Assembly: GCF_003024195.1 (NCBI RefSeq)
Contig: NZ_KZ679058.1
Coordinates: 1 to 64,000, forward strand
Source: Streptomyces dioscori
Lineage (GTDB): Bacteria > Actinomycetota > Actinomycetes > Streptomycetales > Streptomycetaceae
Length of the DNA: 64,000 nt
Direction of reading: 5' to 3'
Under the pieces are notes generated by a model. The model saw only the letters and a list, made by a program, of their open reading frames with translations, was not told where the DNA came from and searched no databases. Below are positions 1 to 7,470 of this stretch, piece after piece. The first letter of the stretch is position 1; the number at the start of each line of letters is the position of its first letter. Both the position numbers and the translations under genes were made by a program.

Positions 1-52
1 GGGGGCGGGGCAGTCATGGTGTGCGAGTGTCGACGAGAGAGGGAGTACGGGG

Positions 53-658
53 ATGGCGACCCAAGCCGGTGCGGGCCGCACCAACCAGAAGCAGCGCACG
101 CGGACGGCGATCCTGGCGGCCGCACGGGAGGTGATCGACGCGGGCACCGAGGTGACCATGCCCGCGATCGCCCGCGCCGCCCTCGTCTCCGAGGCCACTG
201 CCTACCGGTACTTTCCCGACCTTCCCTCGCTGATCAGCGAGGCGCTGGCCGGCGCCTGGCCGCCTCCCGCGGAGGCACTCGCCCCGGTGGCCGACTCCGC
301 CGATCCCGTCGAGCGCATCGCGTTCGCCTGTGACTATCTGCTCCGCGGAATCCTCGCCAGGCAGGGCTCGGTGCGCGCGATGATCGCGGCCACCGTCACC
401 CGCCCCGAGACGGTGGCCGCCCGTCCCGGCATCCGCTTCGGGCTCATCGACCAGGCGCTCCTCCCGCTGGAGGACACGCTCGGTGCGACCGACCCGGAGG
501 CGCTCGCCCAGCTCAAACGCGGTCTGGCGGTCGTGGTGAGCGCCGAGGCCCTCTTCGTACTCACGGACCTGTGCGGGCTCGAAGCGGACGAGGCCGTCGC
601 CAGTGCCGTGCGGACCGCGGTCTCACTCACCCGCGCCGCGACCCACTCGGTGGAGTGA
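53..658 (+). CDS. TetR-family transcriptional regulator
   Basis: Protein of 201 residues. An N-terminal TetR helix-turn-helix (about residues 14-60, with the recognition-helix signature ATAYRYF near residue 50) is followed by an all-helical ligand-binding region, as expected for a one-component repressor. The ATG is preceded by a purine-rich GAGGGAG stretch, and no better upstream start is visible before the window edge. It converges on the TetR gene at 709-1353, so its target probably lies left of the window. Ligand and target cannot be read from sequence. Confidence 0.9.
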   Translation: MATQAGAGRTNQKQRTRTAILAAAREVIDAGTEVTMPAIARAALVSEATAYRYFPDLPSLISEALAGAWPPPAEALAPVADSADPVERIAFACDYLLRGILARQGSVRAMIAATVTRPETVAARPGIRFGLIDQALLPLEDTLGATDPEALAQLKRGLAVVVSAEALFVLTDLCGLEADEAVASAVRTAVSLTRAATHSVE

Positions 659-708
659 CGACCAGGCCGTTCAGTGGCGCACGACGCCATACCTGCCGCG
701 CTCAGCCC

Positions 709-1353
709 TCAGTCCTCGGCGCGCGGCCCCGCATACCCCACCGTCCCGAGGCTGAGCAGCACATGCCGCTCGGCGACCTCCTCGGCGGTCAACGGGCCGT
801 CCGCGCGGTACCAGTTGGCCACGCCCTGGCACATGATGAGGATCGCCCGCACCGCGTCGGCCGGGATCGGCGTGGTGAACGCGCCCTCGCGGATGCCGGC
901 GCGGACGGTGTCCAGCAGCATGTGCTGCAGATAGTCGCGCAGCGCCACGTACCGGGCGCGGTTCTCGGGCTCCAGGCTGCGGATCTCCGTGTCCAGGAAG
1001 GCCATGCCCTTGCGGTTGGCCATGTAGAGCACGATCGACTCCACCATGCCCCGGAAACGTGACAGCGGATCGTCGCCCGCCTCGGCCGCCGCGGCCCGGC
1101 AGCGGTCCAGGACGTCCTTCATGGACGTCTCCAGGAGCGTGGTGAGCAGGGCCTGCTTGTTCTCGTAGTGGTAGTACAGCGCGGGCACGGTGACGCCGAC
1201 CCGGGTGGCTATGTCACGCACCGAAGTGCCGTGATAGCCGTGCTCGTTGAAGGCCTCCATGGCGTGCAGGAGGATGGGGTGCAGATCGAGCGGACCGTAC
1301 GAGCGCCAGTGCTGCGCGGGGGCGACGGTGGCCCGGCTCGGTTCGCTGCTCAA
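709..1353 (-). CDS. TetR-family regulator, FadR/KstR2-like
   Basis: Protein of 214 residues with a typical TetR helix-turn-helix at about residues 27-75 (GYHGTSVRDIATRVGV, then ALYYHYENK) and a helical C-terminal domain. It is divergent from the luciferase-like remnant and acyl-CoA ligase, which suggests it controls acyl-CoA metabolism. The start is TTG at 1353, chosen because GAGGAG lies 6 nt upstream. The whole RBS-plus-TTG segment is tandemly duplicated just upstream (see findings). The palindromic AGCGAACGCT element at 1618-1627 is a plausible operator for it. Confidence 0.9.
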   Translation of the reverse strand: MSSEPSRATVAPAQHWRSYGPLDLHPILLHAMEAFNEHGYHGTSVRDIATRVGVTVPALYYHYENKQALLTTLLETSMKDVLDRCRAAAAEAGDDPLSRFRGMVESIVLYMANRKGMAFLDTEIRSLEPENRARYVALRDYLQHMLLDTVRAGIREGAFTTPIPADAVRAILIMCQGVANWYRADGPLTAEEVAERHVLLSLGTVGYAGPRAED

Positions 1354-1690
1354 CTGTGCTCCTCGCTCAACTGCGCTCCTCGGGCGGCCCGGTGGCGAAA
1401 GACATCGTATGTCGGCGGGATGCCGTGCGCGGGGAACGGCCGCTTATCGATCGATCAGTGGGAGAGACTGCGGAGAGGTCGGAGGGAATCCCGGGGAGGG
1501 GCCAGTGAGGGGCCAGGGGGAGGTCGGAGAGAGGTCGAGAGGGGCCGAAGAGGCCGTATATCGAGGATGGTCGCTCCCGAGGCGTTGACCGTTCCCTCCG
1601 CTCCTCCTACTGTCTTAGCGAACGCTCAGTAAGTTCTGGGTCTGGTTGAACCGGAGACCGTGTCGACCCCGCAGCCAAGGACGTCAACTG
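1354..1690. promoter_or_regulatory. Intergenic control region between TetR and oxidoreductase/ligase genes
   Basis: A 337-bp divergent intergenic stretch. It contains a 17-bp duplication next to the TetR start, a purine-rich G/A stretch at about 1460-1550 with no coding character, and a palindromic TetR-type element at 1615-1628. I see no convincing small gene in it. Confidence 0.6.
1615..1628. promoter_or_regulatory. Putative TetR operator
   Basis: TTAGCGAACGCTCA contains the perfect inverted repeat AGCG-AA-CGCT with near-symmetric flanks. It lies 63 bp before the start of the downstream remnant/ligase pair and faces the divergent TetR gene. Binding is inferred, not shown. Confidence 0.5.
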
Positions 1691-1984
1691 ATGCATCTGT
1701 CCACACCCTTGACCTACGCCGGGGATCCGCGCGCCGCCGCGGACCGGGCCGCCGCCCTGGAGGCGGCCGGCCTGGACGCGGTCTGGGTCGCCGAGGCCTA
1801 CGGCAACGAGGCGGAGGCCGCCGTCCCGGCCGAACTGTGCGAACTGGTCAGCCTGGCCGGACCCGAGAGCTGTGTACGGGACCGTGTCGAGGCGTTCCGG
1901 GAGTCGGGCGTCACCATGCTCAATGTGACGCCCGTGGGACCCGAACCCGCCCGTCTGGTGGAGCGCGTCAAGGAGTGGCTGTGA
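1691..1984 (+). pseudogene. Luciferase-like (LLM) F420-dependent oxidoreductase, internal deletion remnant
   Basis: The 97 codons open with an LLM-type N-terminus (MHLSTPLTYAGDPR, then LEAAGLDAVWVAEAYG) and end with an LLM-type C-terminus (VPAELCELVSLAGP, then RERV-like and SGVTMLNVTPVGP motifs). Such enzymes are usually about 340 residues, so roughly 240 internal residues, nearly the whole TIM barrel, are missing while frame is kept. The fusion point is near residues 38-42 (YGNEAEAAV). The stop overlaps the GTG of the acyl-CoA ligase, so it may survive as a translated leader. It is unlikely to be catalytic. Confidence 0.75.
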
Positions 1985-3981
1985 CAACCGAACTGCCGGC
2001 ACAACCCCCCGCCGAATCAGCACAATCTCTCACCGAACAGGTGCAATCCCCCACCGGACTGACCCTGCCGCTGCTGCTGGAACGCAACGCGCGTCTGTAC
2101 GCCGAACTGCCCGCCCTCTCCTGGCAGGGACCGGGCGGAACCGGCCTGGATGACACCGGCCTGGACGGCGCTGAACCGGACAGTGCCGGGCCGGACAGCG
2201 CCGGACCGGACAGCGCCGGGCCGGACAGCGCCGGACCGGACACCGCCGGACCGGAGAACACCGGGCCGGACGACGGCGGCTGGGTGACGCTTACCTGGGC
2301 GCAGGTCAGGGAGCACACCACCCGCCTCGCGTCGGGCTACGCGGCGCTCGGCGTCGGCCGCGGCGACCACGTGCTGCTCATGATGGCCAACCGGCCCGAA
2401 CACTGGCTCTCCGACCTGGCGTTGGTGCGTCTAGGTGCCGTACCCGTCACCGTCTACGGCACCTCCGCCCCCGAGCAGGTCGCCCACATCGCCCGCAACT
2501 GCCGGGCGCGGGTCGCCGTCGTCGAGGGGGCCGCTCAAGTCGCGCTCTGGGAGCCGCTGTTGGCGGACGGCGATGTCCCGCTGGACCGGATCGTCGTGGT
2601 GGAGGCCGGCGCGGAGGGCAGTCACTTCCCCTACGCCGCCCTGGGCCGTGAGGCGGTCCGGGAGCGGTTCGCGAAGACCCTGGACGCCGCACGGCCCGAA
2701 GACCCGCTGACGGTCGTCTACACCTCGGGCACCACCGGCGAACCCAAGGGTGTCGTCCTCAACCACCGCCATGTGCTGGCCAACGCGGCGGCACTGGACG
2801 AGGTGGTCGAACTGCCGCCGCACGTCGAGCACATCTGCTACCTCCCCTTCGCGCACATCGCCGAACGGATGCTCGGCATCTACCTGCCCTGTCACCGCGC
2901 CTCGCACGTCCATCTGTGCGCCGACCCGACGGGCGTGGCCGCGATCGTGCGCAAGGTGCGACCGGCCCAGTTCTTCGGCGTGCCACGTGTCTGGGAGAAG
3001 CTCGCCGCCGCCGTCCGGGCCGTACTGTCGCTGCTGCCGGCGGAACAGCGGGCGGCCATCGAGGAAGCCAACCGGGTGGCCCGGGAGCATGTCGGGCACC
3101 GGGAGCGGGGCGAGCGACCGCCCGCCGAACTGGCGGAGGCCTACGCCCGGCAACGGGCCGAGGTGCTGCTGCCGTTGCTGGCCGCGGGCGGACTGGACCG
3201 GATCAGCTGGGCGGCCAGCGCCTCGGCTCCCATGTCGATCGACGTGGTGCGGTTCTGGGCCGGATTCGGCATCGTGATCATGGACGCGTGGGGGCTCACG
3301 GAGACCACCGGAGTGGCGACCACCAACAGCCCGCGCACCGGTTTCCGGCTGGGTTCGGTGGGGCGCCCCGTCTCGTCCGTGGAGGTCCGCGTCGCAGGGG
3401 ACGGCGAGATAGAGGTGCGCGGCTCGACCGTGTTCTCCGGCTATCTGCGCGAGGACGGCACGGTGGGGCCGGAGGTGGACGAGGAGGGCTGGCTGCGGAC
3501 CGGTGACATCGGCCGGCTCGACGACGACGGCTATCTGTGGCTCACCGACCGCAAGAAGGAAATGATCGTCACGTCGACGGGCAAGAACGTCTCTCCGGCG
3601 CTGGTGGAGAACGCCCTCAAGGAGCACCCGCTGATCGGTCAGGCCCTGGTGCACGGCGACAACCGCTCCTACCTCGTGGCCCTGCTGGTGCTCGACGCGG
3701 AGACGGCCCCCGCCTGGGCCGAGGCCCATGGCATCGCCAAGGACACCGGCCTTGACGCCCTGGAGTCCCTGGCGGCGCATCCGCTCGTACGGGAGGAGGT
3801 GGACCGGGCCGTGACGGCGGCCAACGCGCGCCTGAACCGCACCGAGCAGGTCAAGCGGTACCGGCTGCTCGCGGAGGAGTGGGGCCCGGCCACCGGGGAG
3901 CTGACCCCGTCGCTGAAGATGAAACGGCGGGTCATCCGCGACAAGTACGCCGTCGCGCTGGGGGAGTTGTACGAGGACTGA
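1981..3981 (+). CDS. AMP-dependent acyl-CoA synthetase (long-chain fatty-acid-CoA ligase type)
   Basis: A 666-residue ANL-superfamily ligase that activates a carboxylic acid through an acyl-adenylate to a CoA thioester. Visible motifs are the phosphate-binding loop TSGTTGEPKG (about residue 246), the A5 motif WGLTETTG, the adenine/ribose motif GWLRTGDIG, and the hinge region LTDRKKEMIVTSTGKN. The GTG at 1981 overlaps the stop of the upstream remnant, implying translational coupling. Residues about 54-100 are an unusual low-complexity insert of PDSAG repeats near the N-terminus, absent from typical family members. The chain-length class suggests fatty or branched acids, but the substrate is not determined. 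Confidence 0.9.
   Translation: MTTELPAQPPAESAQSLTEQVQSPTGLTLPLLLERNARLYAELPALSWQGPGGTGLDDTGLDGAEPDSAGPDSAGPDSAGPDSAGPDTAGPENTGPDDGGWVTLTWAQVREHTTRLASGYAALGVGRGDHVLLMMANRPEHWLSDLALVRLGAVPVTVYGTSAPEQVAHIARNCRARVAVVEGAAQVALWEPLLADGDVPLDRIVVVEAGAEGSHFPYAALGREAVRERFAKTLDAARPEDPLTVVYTSGTTGEPKGVVLNHRHVLANAAALDEVVELPPHVEHICYLPFAHIAERMLGIYLPCHRASHVHLCADPTGVAAIVRKVRPAQFFGVPRVWEKLAAAVRAVLSLLPAEQRAAIEEANRVAREHVGHRERGERPPAELAEAYARQRAEVLLPLLAAGGLDRISWAASASAPMSIDVVRFWAGFGIVIMDAWGLTETTGVATTNSPRTGFRLGSVGRPVSSVEVRVAGDGEIEVRGSTVFSGYLREDGTVGPEVDEEGWLRTGDIGRLDDDGYLWLTDRKKEMIVTSTGKNVSPALVENALKEHPLIGQALVHGDNRSYLVALLVLDAETAPAWAEAHGIAKDTGLDALESLAAHPLVREEVDRAVTAANARLNRTEQVKRYRLLAEEWGPATGELTPSLKMKRRVIRDKYAVALGELYED
2176..2265 (+). 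repeat. 15-bp in-frame tandem repeat (PDSAG units)
   Basis: Six consecutive 15-bp units of the form CCGGACAGCGCCGGG, with a few substitutions, encode PDSAG-like pentapeptides inside the acyl-CoA ligase. The unit length is a multiple of three, so copy-number change keeps the frame. Confidence 0.9.
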
Positions 3982-4010
3982 GCTTGTTCTTCATGGTCCG
4001 AGCCTTCCGA

Positions 4011-5150
4011 CTACAGGCCGTAGGTCTTGCCGATGATGTCCCGCTGGATCTCGCTCGTCCCGCCGTAGACGGTGGAGACGACCGCGGCGCGCAGGTGGCG
4101 TTCCATGTCGTACTCGGTGGCGTAGCCGTAGCCGCCCATCATCTGCATGCCTTCGAGGGCCGCTCGCTTGGCGGTCTCGGTTGCCTTGAGCTTGGCCATG
4201 GACGCCTCGCGCGGGAACAGCCGCTCCGGTTCGGCGTCGCAGTCCAGGGCCACCTCGCGCACCAGCAGCCGGGTGCACTCGATCTCCGTGGCGAGGTCGG
4301 CGATCCGGTGGCGCAGGGCCTGGAACGAGCCGACGGGGCGGCCGAACTGCTCACGCTCGCGTACGTAGCCGACGGCGTCGTCGAACGCGCGGCGGGCCAG
4401 ACCGAGCATGGAGGCGGCCAGGAAGAGCCGCTCGTGGTTGAGGCCGGCCATCAACTGCCGCCAGCCGTCGTCGACCTCCCCGACGACGGCGTCGGCGGGC
4501 AGCCGGACCTCGGTGAGGTGGACGTCGTTCACCTCGCGCCCGCCCATGGTCTCGATGCCCCGGATCTCCACGCCGGGTGTGTCCGCCGGGACGTGGAACA
4601 TGGTGAGCCCCGCGTGCCTGTCCCCGGAGGTCCGGGCCACGAGGAGGATGCTGTCCGCGATATGGGCGTTGGAGATCCACGTCTTCTGACCGTCGATCAC
4701 CCAGTCCCCGCCGGGACCGCGCCGCGCGCGGCACGTGAGCGCCCCCACGTCGGAACCGGCGCCGGGCTCGGACATCGCGATCGCGAGGACCTGGCCCCGC
4801 CCGACCCCCGAGAGCACCTCCCGCTTCTGCCGTTCGGTGCCGAACCGTTCGTACGCCTTGGCGGTGATGACGCTGGTGACGAAACCGCCCGCCGGGACCA
4901 TTCCGTACGACGTCTCCTCAAGGAACAGGCAGGCGTCGGCCAGTCCGCCGCCCGAACCGCCGTACTCCTCGGGCAGGCACACCCCGAGCCAGCCGAGTCC
5001 GGCGAGCCTGTCGTAGAGACCGGGGTGGTGCCGGTCGTGGCCGCCTCCGGTCAGCGCGTCCCGTTGCTCACGTGTGCCGCACTCGCGTTTGGCGAAGTCG
5101 CGGACCGCCGCGACGAAGTCGGACTGTTCCGGGGTGAGTCGACTGCCCAT
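4011..5150 (-). CDS. Acyl-CoA dehydrogenase
   Basis: A 379-residue FAD flavoenzyme of the acyl-CoA dehydrogenase family, catalysing alpha,beta-desaturation of an acyl-CoA. The N-terminal helical domain, the middle beta domain with the FAD signature AMSEPGAGSDVGAL, the dimer/FAD motif REQFGRPVGSFQALRH and the C-terminal GGYGYATEYDMERHLRA and YGGTSEIQRDIIGKTYGL are all present. The ATG at 5150 has GGAGG 5 nt upstream. It is divergent from a TetR gene at 5241 with a 26-bp putative operator between them, so it is probably repressed by that protein. It likely acts downstream of the ligase at 1981. Confidence 0.95.
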   Translation of the reverse strand: MGSRLTPEQSDFVAAVRDFAKRECGTREQRDALTGGGHDRHHPGLYDRLAGLGWLGVCLPEEYGGSGGGLADACLFLEETSYGMVPAGGFVTSVITAKAYERFGTERQKREVLSGVGRGQVLAIAMSEPGAGSDVGALTCRARRGPGGDWVIDGQKTWISNAHIADSILLVARTSGDRHAGLTMFHVPADTPGVEIRGIETMGGREVNDVHLTEVRLPADAVVGEVDDGWRQLMAGLNHERLFLAASMLGLARRAFDDAVGYVREREQFGRPVGSFQALRHRIADLATEIECTRLLVREVALDCDAEPERLFPREASMAKLKATETAKRAALEGMQMMGGYGYATEYDMERHLRAAVVSTVYGGTSEIQRDIIGKTYGL

Positions 5151-5173
5151 GAGATCCTCCGGGTTCCGGCTGG

Positions 5174-5199
5174 TTACAAAGAGATGGTAGTTGTTTCAC
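5174..5199. promoter_or_regulatory. Putative TetR operator, site 1
   Basis: A 26-bp segment opening TTACAAA and ending TTGTTTCAC, lying between the divergent acyl-CoA dehydrogenase and TetR genes. The arms form an imperfect inverted repeat (GTTACAAA against GTGAAACAA). A same-length segment with the same ends recurs at 8462-8487. The AT-rich composition stands out in this GC-rich window. Confidence 0.65.
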
Positions 5200-5240
5200 A
5201 GTCTCTTCGGTGGATCTCGGCGGGTATCGTGAGCAGCACC

Positions 5241-5867
5241 ATGACGACTTCTGCGAACGACTCCCTGCTCGCCCGGGCCATCGCCCGGCCCGAGACGGAG
5301 GAAAAGGTGGCGCGGCGCATCCTGGACGCCGCTCTGGAGCAGTTCACGACGTTCGGTCTGCGCCGCTCCTCCATGGACGACGTCGCCAAACGGGCCGGGG
5401 TCTCCAGGGTCACCGTCCACCGCCGCTTCCGGACCAAGGACGGACTGGTCGAGGCCTGCCTGTTGCGCGAGGGCAGCAGGTTCTTCCAGAAACTCGACAC
5501 CGCGGTGGCGGGCCTGCCGACCATGGAGGAACGGGTCGTGGAGGGCTTCGTGGTGGCCCTGCGGTACACCAGGGCGCACCCTCTCTTCGGCGGTCTGCTG
5601 CGCCTCGAACCCGAGGTGGTGCTGCCCTATCTGACCGTCCAGGGAGGCCCCTCGCTGGAGGCCACCTGCGACTATCTGACGGCACATCTGCTCCGTGCCC
5701 AGCAGGTGGAGGGGCGCGGCGACTCCGATCCCCGGCCGGTCGCCGAACTCATGGTCCGCGTCGCCGTCTCCTTCCTGCTGAACCCGTCGAGCTGCATCGA
5801 GATGGAGGACGAGGACCAGGCCCGCGCCTTCGCCCGCCGCTACCTCGCCCCGCTCCTGAACGCCTGA
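5241..5867 (+). CDS. TetR-family transcriptional regulator
   Basis: A 208-residue TetR protein. The helix-turn-helix occupies about residues 20-68 (ILDAALEQFTTFGLRRSSMDD, then the recognition helix SRVTVHRRFRTK). The C-terminal half is a ligand-binding helical bundle. ATG 5241 is used here; an in-frame GTG at 5229 would add four residues. It is divergent from acyl-CoA dehydrogenase, and the shared 26-bp site suggests that it also controls the oxygenase/aldehyde dehydrogenase operon at 5959-8420. Confidence 0.9.
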   Translation: MTTSANDSLLARAIARPETEEKVARRILDAALEQFTTFGLRRSSMDDVAKRAGVSRVTVHRRFRTKDGLVEACLLREGSRFFQKLDTAVAGLPTMEERVVEGFVVALRYTRAHPLFGGLLRLEPEVVLPYLTVQGGPSLEATCDYLTAHLLRAQQVEGRGDSDPRPVAELMVRVAVSFLLNPSSCIEMEDEDQARAFARRYLAPLLNA

Positions 5868-5897
5868 CGCCGCACGTCGCCCGGACCCGCTGGGCCG

Positions 5898-5940
5898 TCA
5901 GCGGTGCCGGTGCCGGTACCGGTGCCGGTACCGGTGCAGG
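5898..5940. repeat. 6-bp tandem repeat between convergent genes
   Basis: About seven GGTGCC/GGTACC hexamers sit in the short gap between the convergent TetR and aldehyde dehydrogenase genes. They have no coding role and include nested palindromes that could form secondary structure in transcripts from either side. Confidence 0.8.
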
Positions 5941-5958
5941 CCCAGCCCCTCCGGGCCC

Positions 5959-7470
5959 TCAGTGGTGCCGGTGCAGCCACCTCGCCGCCGCGACCGCGCG
6001 TTCCCGGGCGGCGGCGGGAGTGCTGAAGGAGGTCAGGTTCACCGGCGGGGCGAAGCGCTGCACGGTGACCGACTGGGGCGCGGTGAACGCCCGGAGTCCG
6101 TCCGCGCCGTGGATGCGTCCGAAGCCGGACTCCCCGGAGCCGCCGAACGGCAGGGCCGGGACACCGGCGAAGCCGAGCACGGAGTTCACGGACACCGCTC
6201 CGGCCCGCAGCCGCGCGGCGATCGCGGCACCGGCCCGCCTGTCACGACTGAACACCGAGGCGGCCAGCGCGTAGGGCGAGGCATTGGCACGCCGCACGGC
6301 CTCGTCCACGCTCGCCACCGCGTTGATCGCCACGACCGGCCCGAACGTCTCCTCGGTCATCGCCGGCGAGTCCTCCGGCACGTCGGCGAGGACGACCGGC
6401 GTGACGAACGCACCCGAGGCCGGAATCGACGCCGAGTCACCCAGCAGGGCACGCGCACCGTCCGCCAGCGCCTGCTCCACATGCCGCCGCACGACGGCCG
6501 TCTGGGCGGACATCGTCATCGGACCGTAGACGGCGTCCGGTACGGGGCCGGTCCGCAGCGCACCGGCCCGCTCGACCACCTTGCGGCACAGCGAGGCGTG
6601 CACCTCCCGTACGGCGTAGACGCGTTCGACGCCCGCGCAGGTCTGGCCGGCGTTGCTCAGCGCGCCCCACACGACGGCGTCGGCCGCCGCGTCGAGGTCG
6701 GCGTCGGCCGTCACGATCGTCGCGTCCTTGCCGCCGCACTCGGCGAGGAGCGGCGTCAGTGACCGCGCGCACACGGCCATGACCTTGCGTGCGGTCCCGG
6801 GCGACCCGGTGAACGCCACCTTGTCGACGCCCGAGCGGGCCAGCGCCTCGCCCGTCGCCGCCGCACCGGTCACCGTGGTGAGCAGACCGGCGTGTTCGGG
6901 AACGGCCGAAGCCAGGAGTTCGGCCAGCAGTACGCCCGTACCGGGGGTGTGCTCGGAGGGCTTGAACACCACGGCGTTGCCGGCGGCCAGCGCGTAACCG
7001 ATCGAACCCATCGGGGTGTAGAGGGGGTAGTTCCACGGTCCGATCACCCCGATCACGCCGAGCGGTCGATGGACCACGGAGGACCGCTGGTTGGCCGCGA
7101 GAAGGCCGCTGCGTACGCGGCGCCGTCGCAGCACGCGGTCGGCGTTGCGGGCGGCCCAGTTCAGGTGCTCCAGAGTGAGGACGACCTCCAGTACCGCGTC
7201 GCCGTGCGGCTTGCCCGTCTCCGCCGCGATCGTCTTCGCGACGGCGTCGAGCGAGGAGGCGAGTGCGTGCTTCCACCGCAGCAGGTGTGCGCGTCGGTGT
7301 CCCGCGGGGAGCGCGGCCCACCCGGCCGCGGCGGTCCGGGCCCGTTCCACGGCGCGGGCCACCTCCTCCAGGCCGTGGACCGGGTGCTCGCCGACGGGAT
7401 CACCGGTGGCGGGGGAGCGGACGGTGAAGGTGGCGGGGCGGGTCGCCGCGTCCTGGTCCGTGCCGGTCAT
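5959..7470 (-). CDS. NAD(P)-dependent aldehyde dehydrogenase
   Basis: A 503-residue member of the aldehyde dehydrogenase superfamily, oxidising an aldehyde to a carboxylic acid. Visible features are the PWNYPL motif, the Rossmann nucleotide site with FTGSPGTARKV (about residues 212-222), the general-base region ECGGKDA and the catalytic Cys in NAGQTCAGVERV. Its ATG overlaps the stop of the upstream DUF2236 oxygenase by 4 bp, so the two are translationally coupled and probably consecutive pathway steps, with the oxygenase generating an aldehyde. The C-terminus carries a 45-residue basic/Ala-rich extension of unknown use. Confidence 0.93.
   Translation of the reverse strand: MTGTDQDAATRPATFTVRSPATGDPVGEHPVHGLEEVARAVERARTAAAGWAALPAGHRRAHLLRWKHALASSLDAVAKTIAAETGKPHGDAVLEVVLTLEHLNWAARNADRVLRRRRVRSGLLAANQRSSVVHRPLGVIGVIGPWNYPLYTPMGSIGYALAAGNAVVFKPSEHTPGTGVLLAELLASAVPEHAGLLTTVTGAAATGEALARSGVDKVAFTGSPGTARKVMAVCARSLTPLLAECGGKDATIVTADADLDAAADAVVWGALSNAGQTCAGVERVYAVREVHASLCRKVVERAGALRTGPVPDAVYGPMTMSAQTAVVRRHVEQALADGARALLGDSASIPASGAFVTPVVLADVPEDSPAMTEETFGPVVAINAVASVDEAVRRANASPYALAASVFSRDRRAGAAIAARLRAGAVSVNSVLGFAGVPALPFGGSGESGFGRIHGADGLRAFTAPQSVTVQRFAPPVNLTSFSTPAAARERAVAAARWLHRHH

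Noticed and set aside
2176..2265. Short direct repeats that might be a CRISPR-like array
   Set aside because: Units are contiguous without unique spacers, in frame and coding (PDSAG). The same holds for the repeats at 14710, 16898 and 47783, and no cas genes are present.
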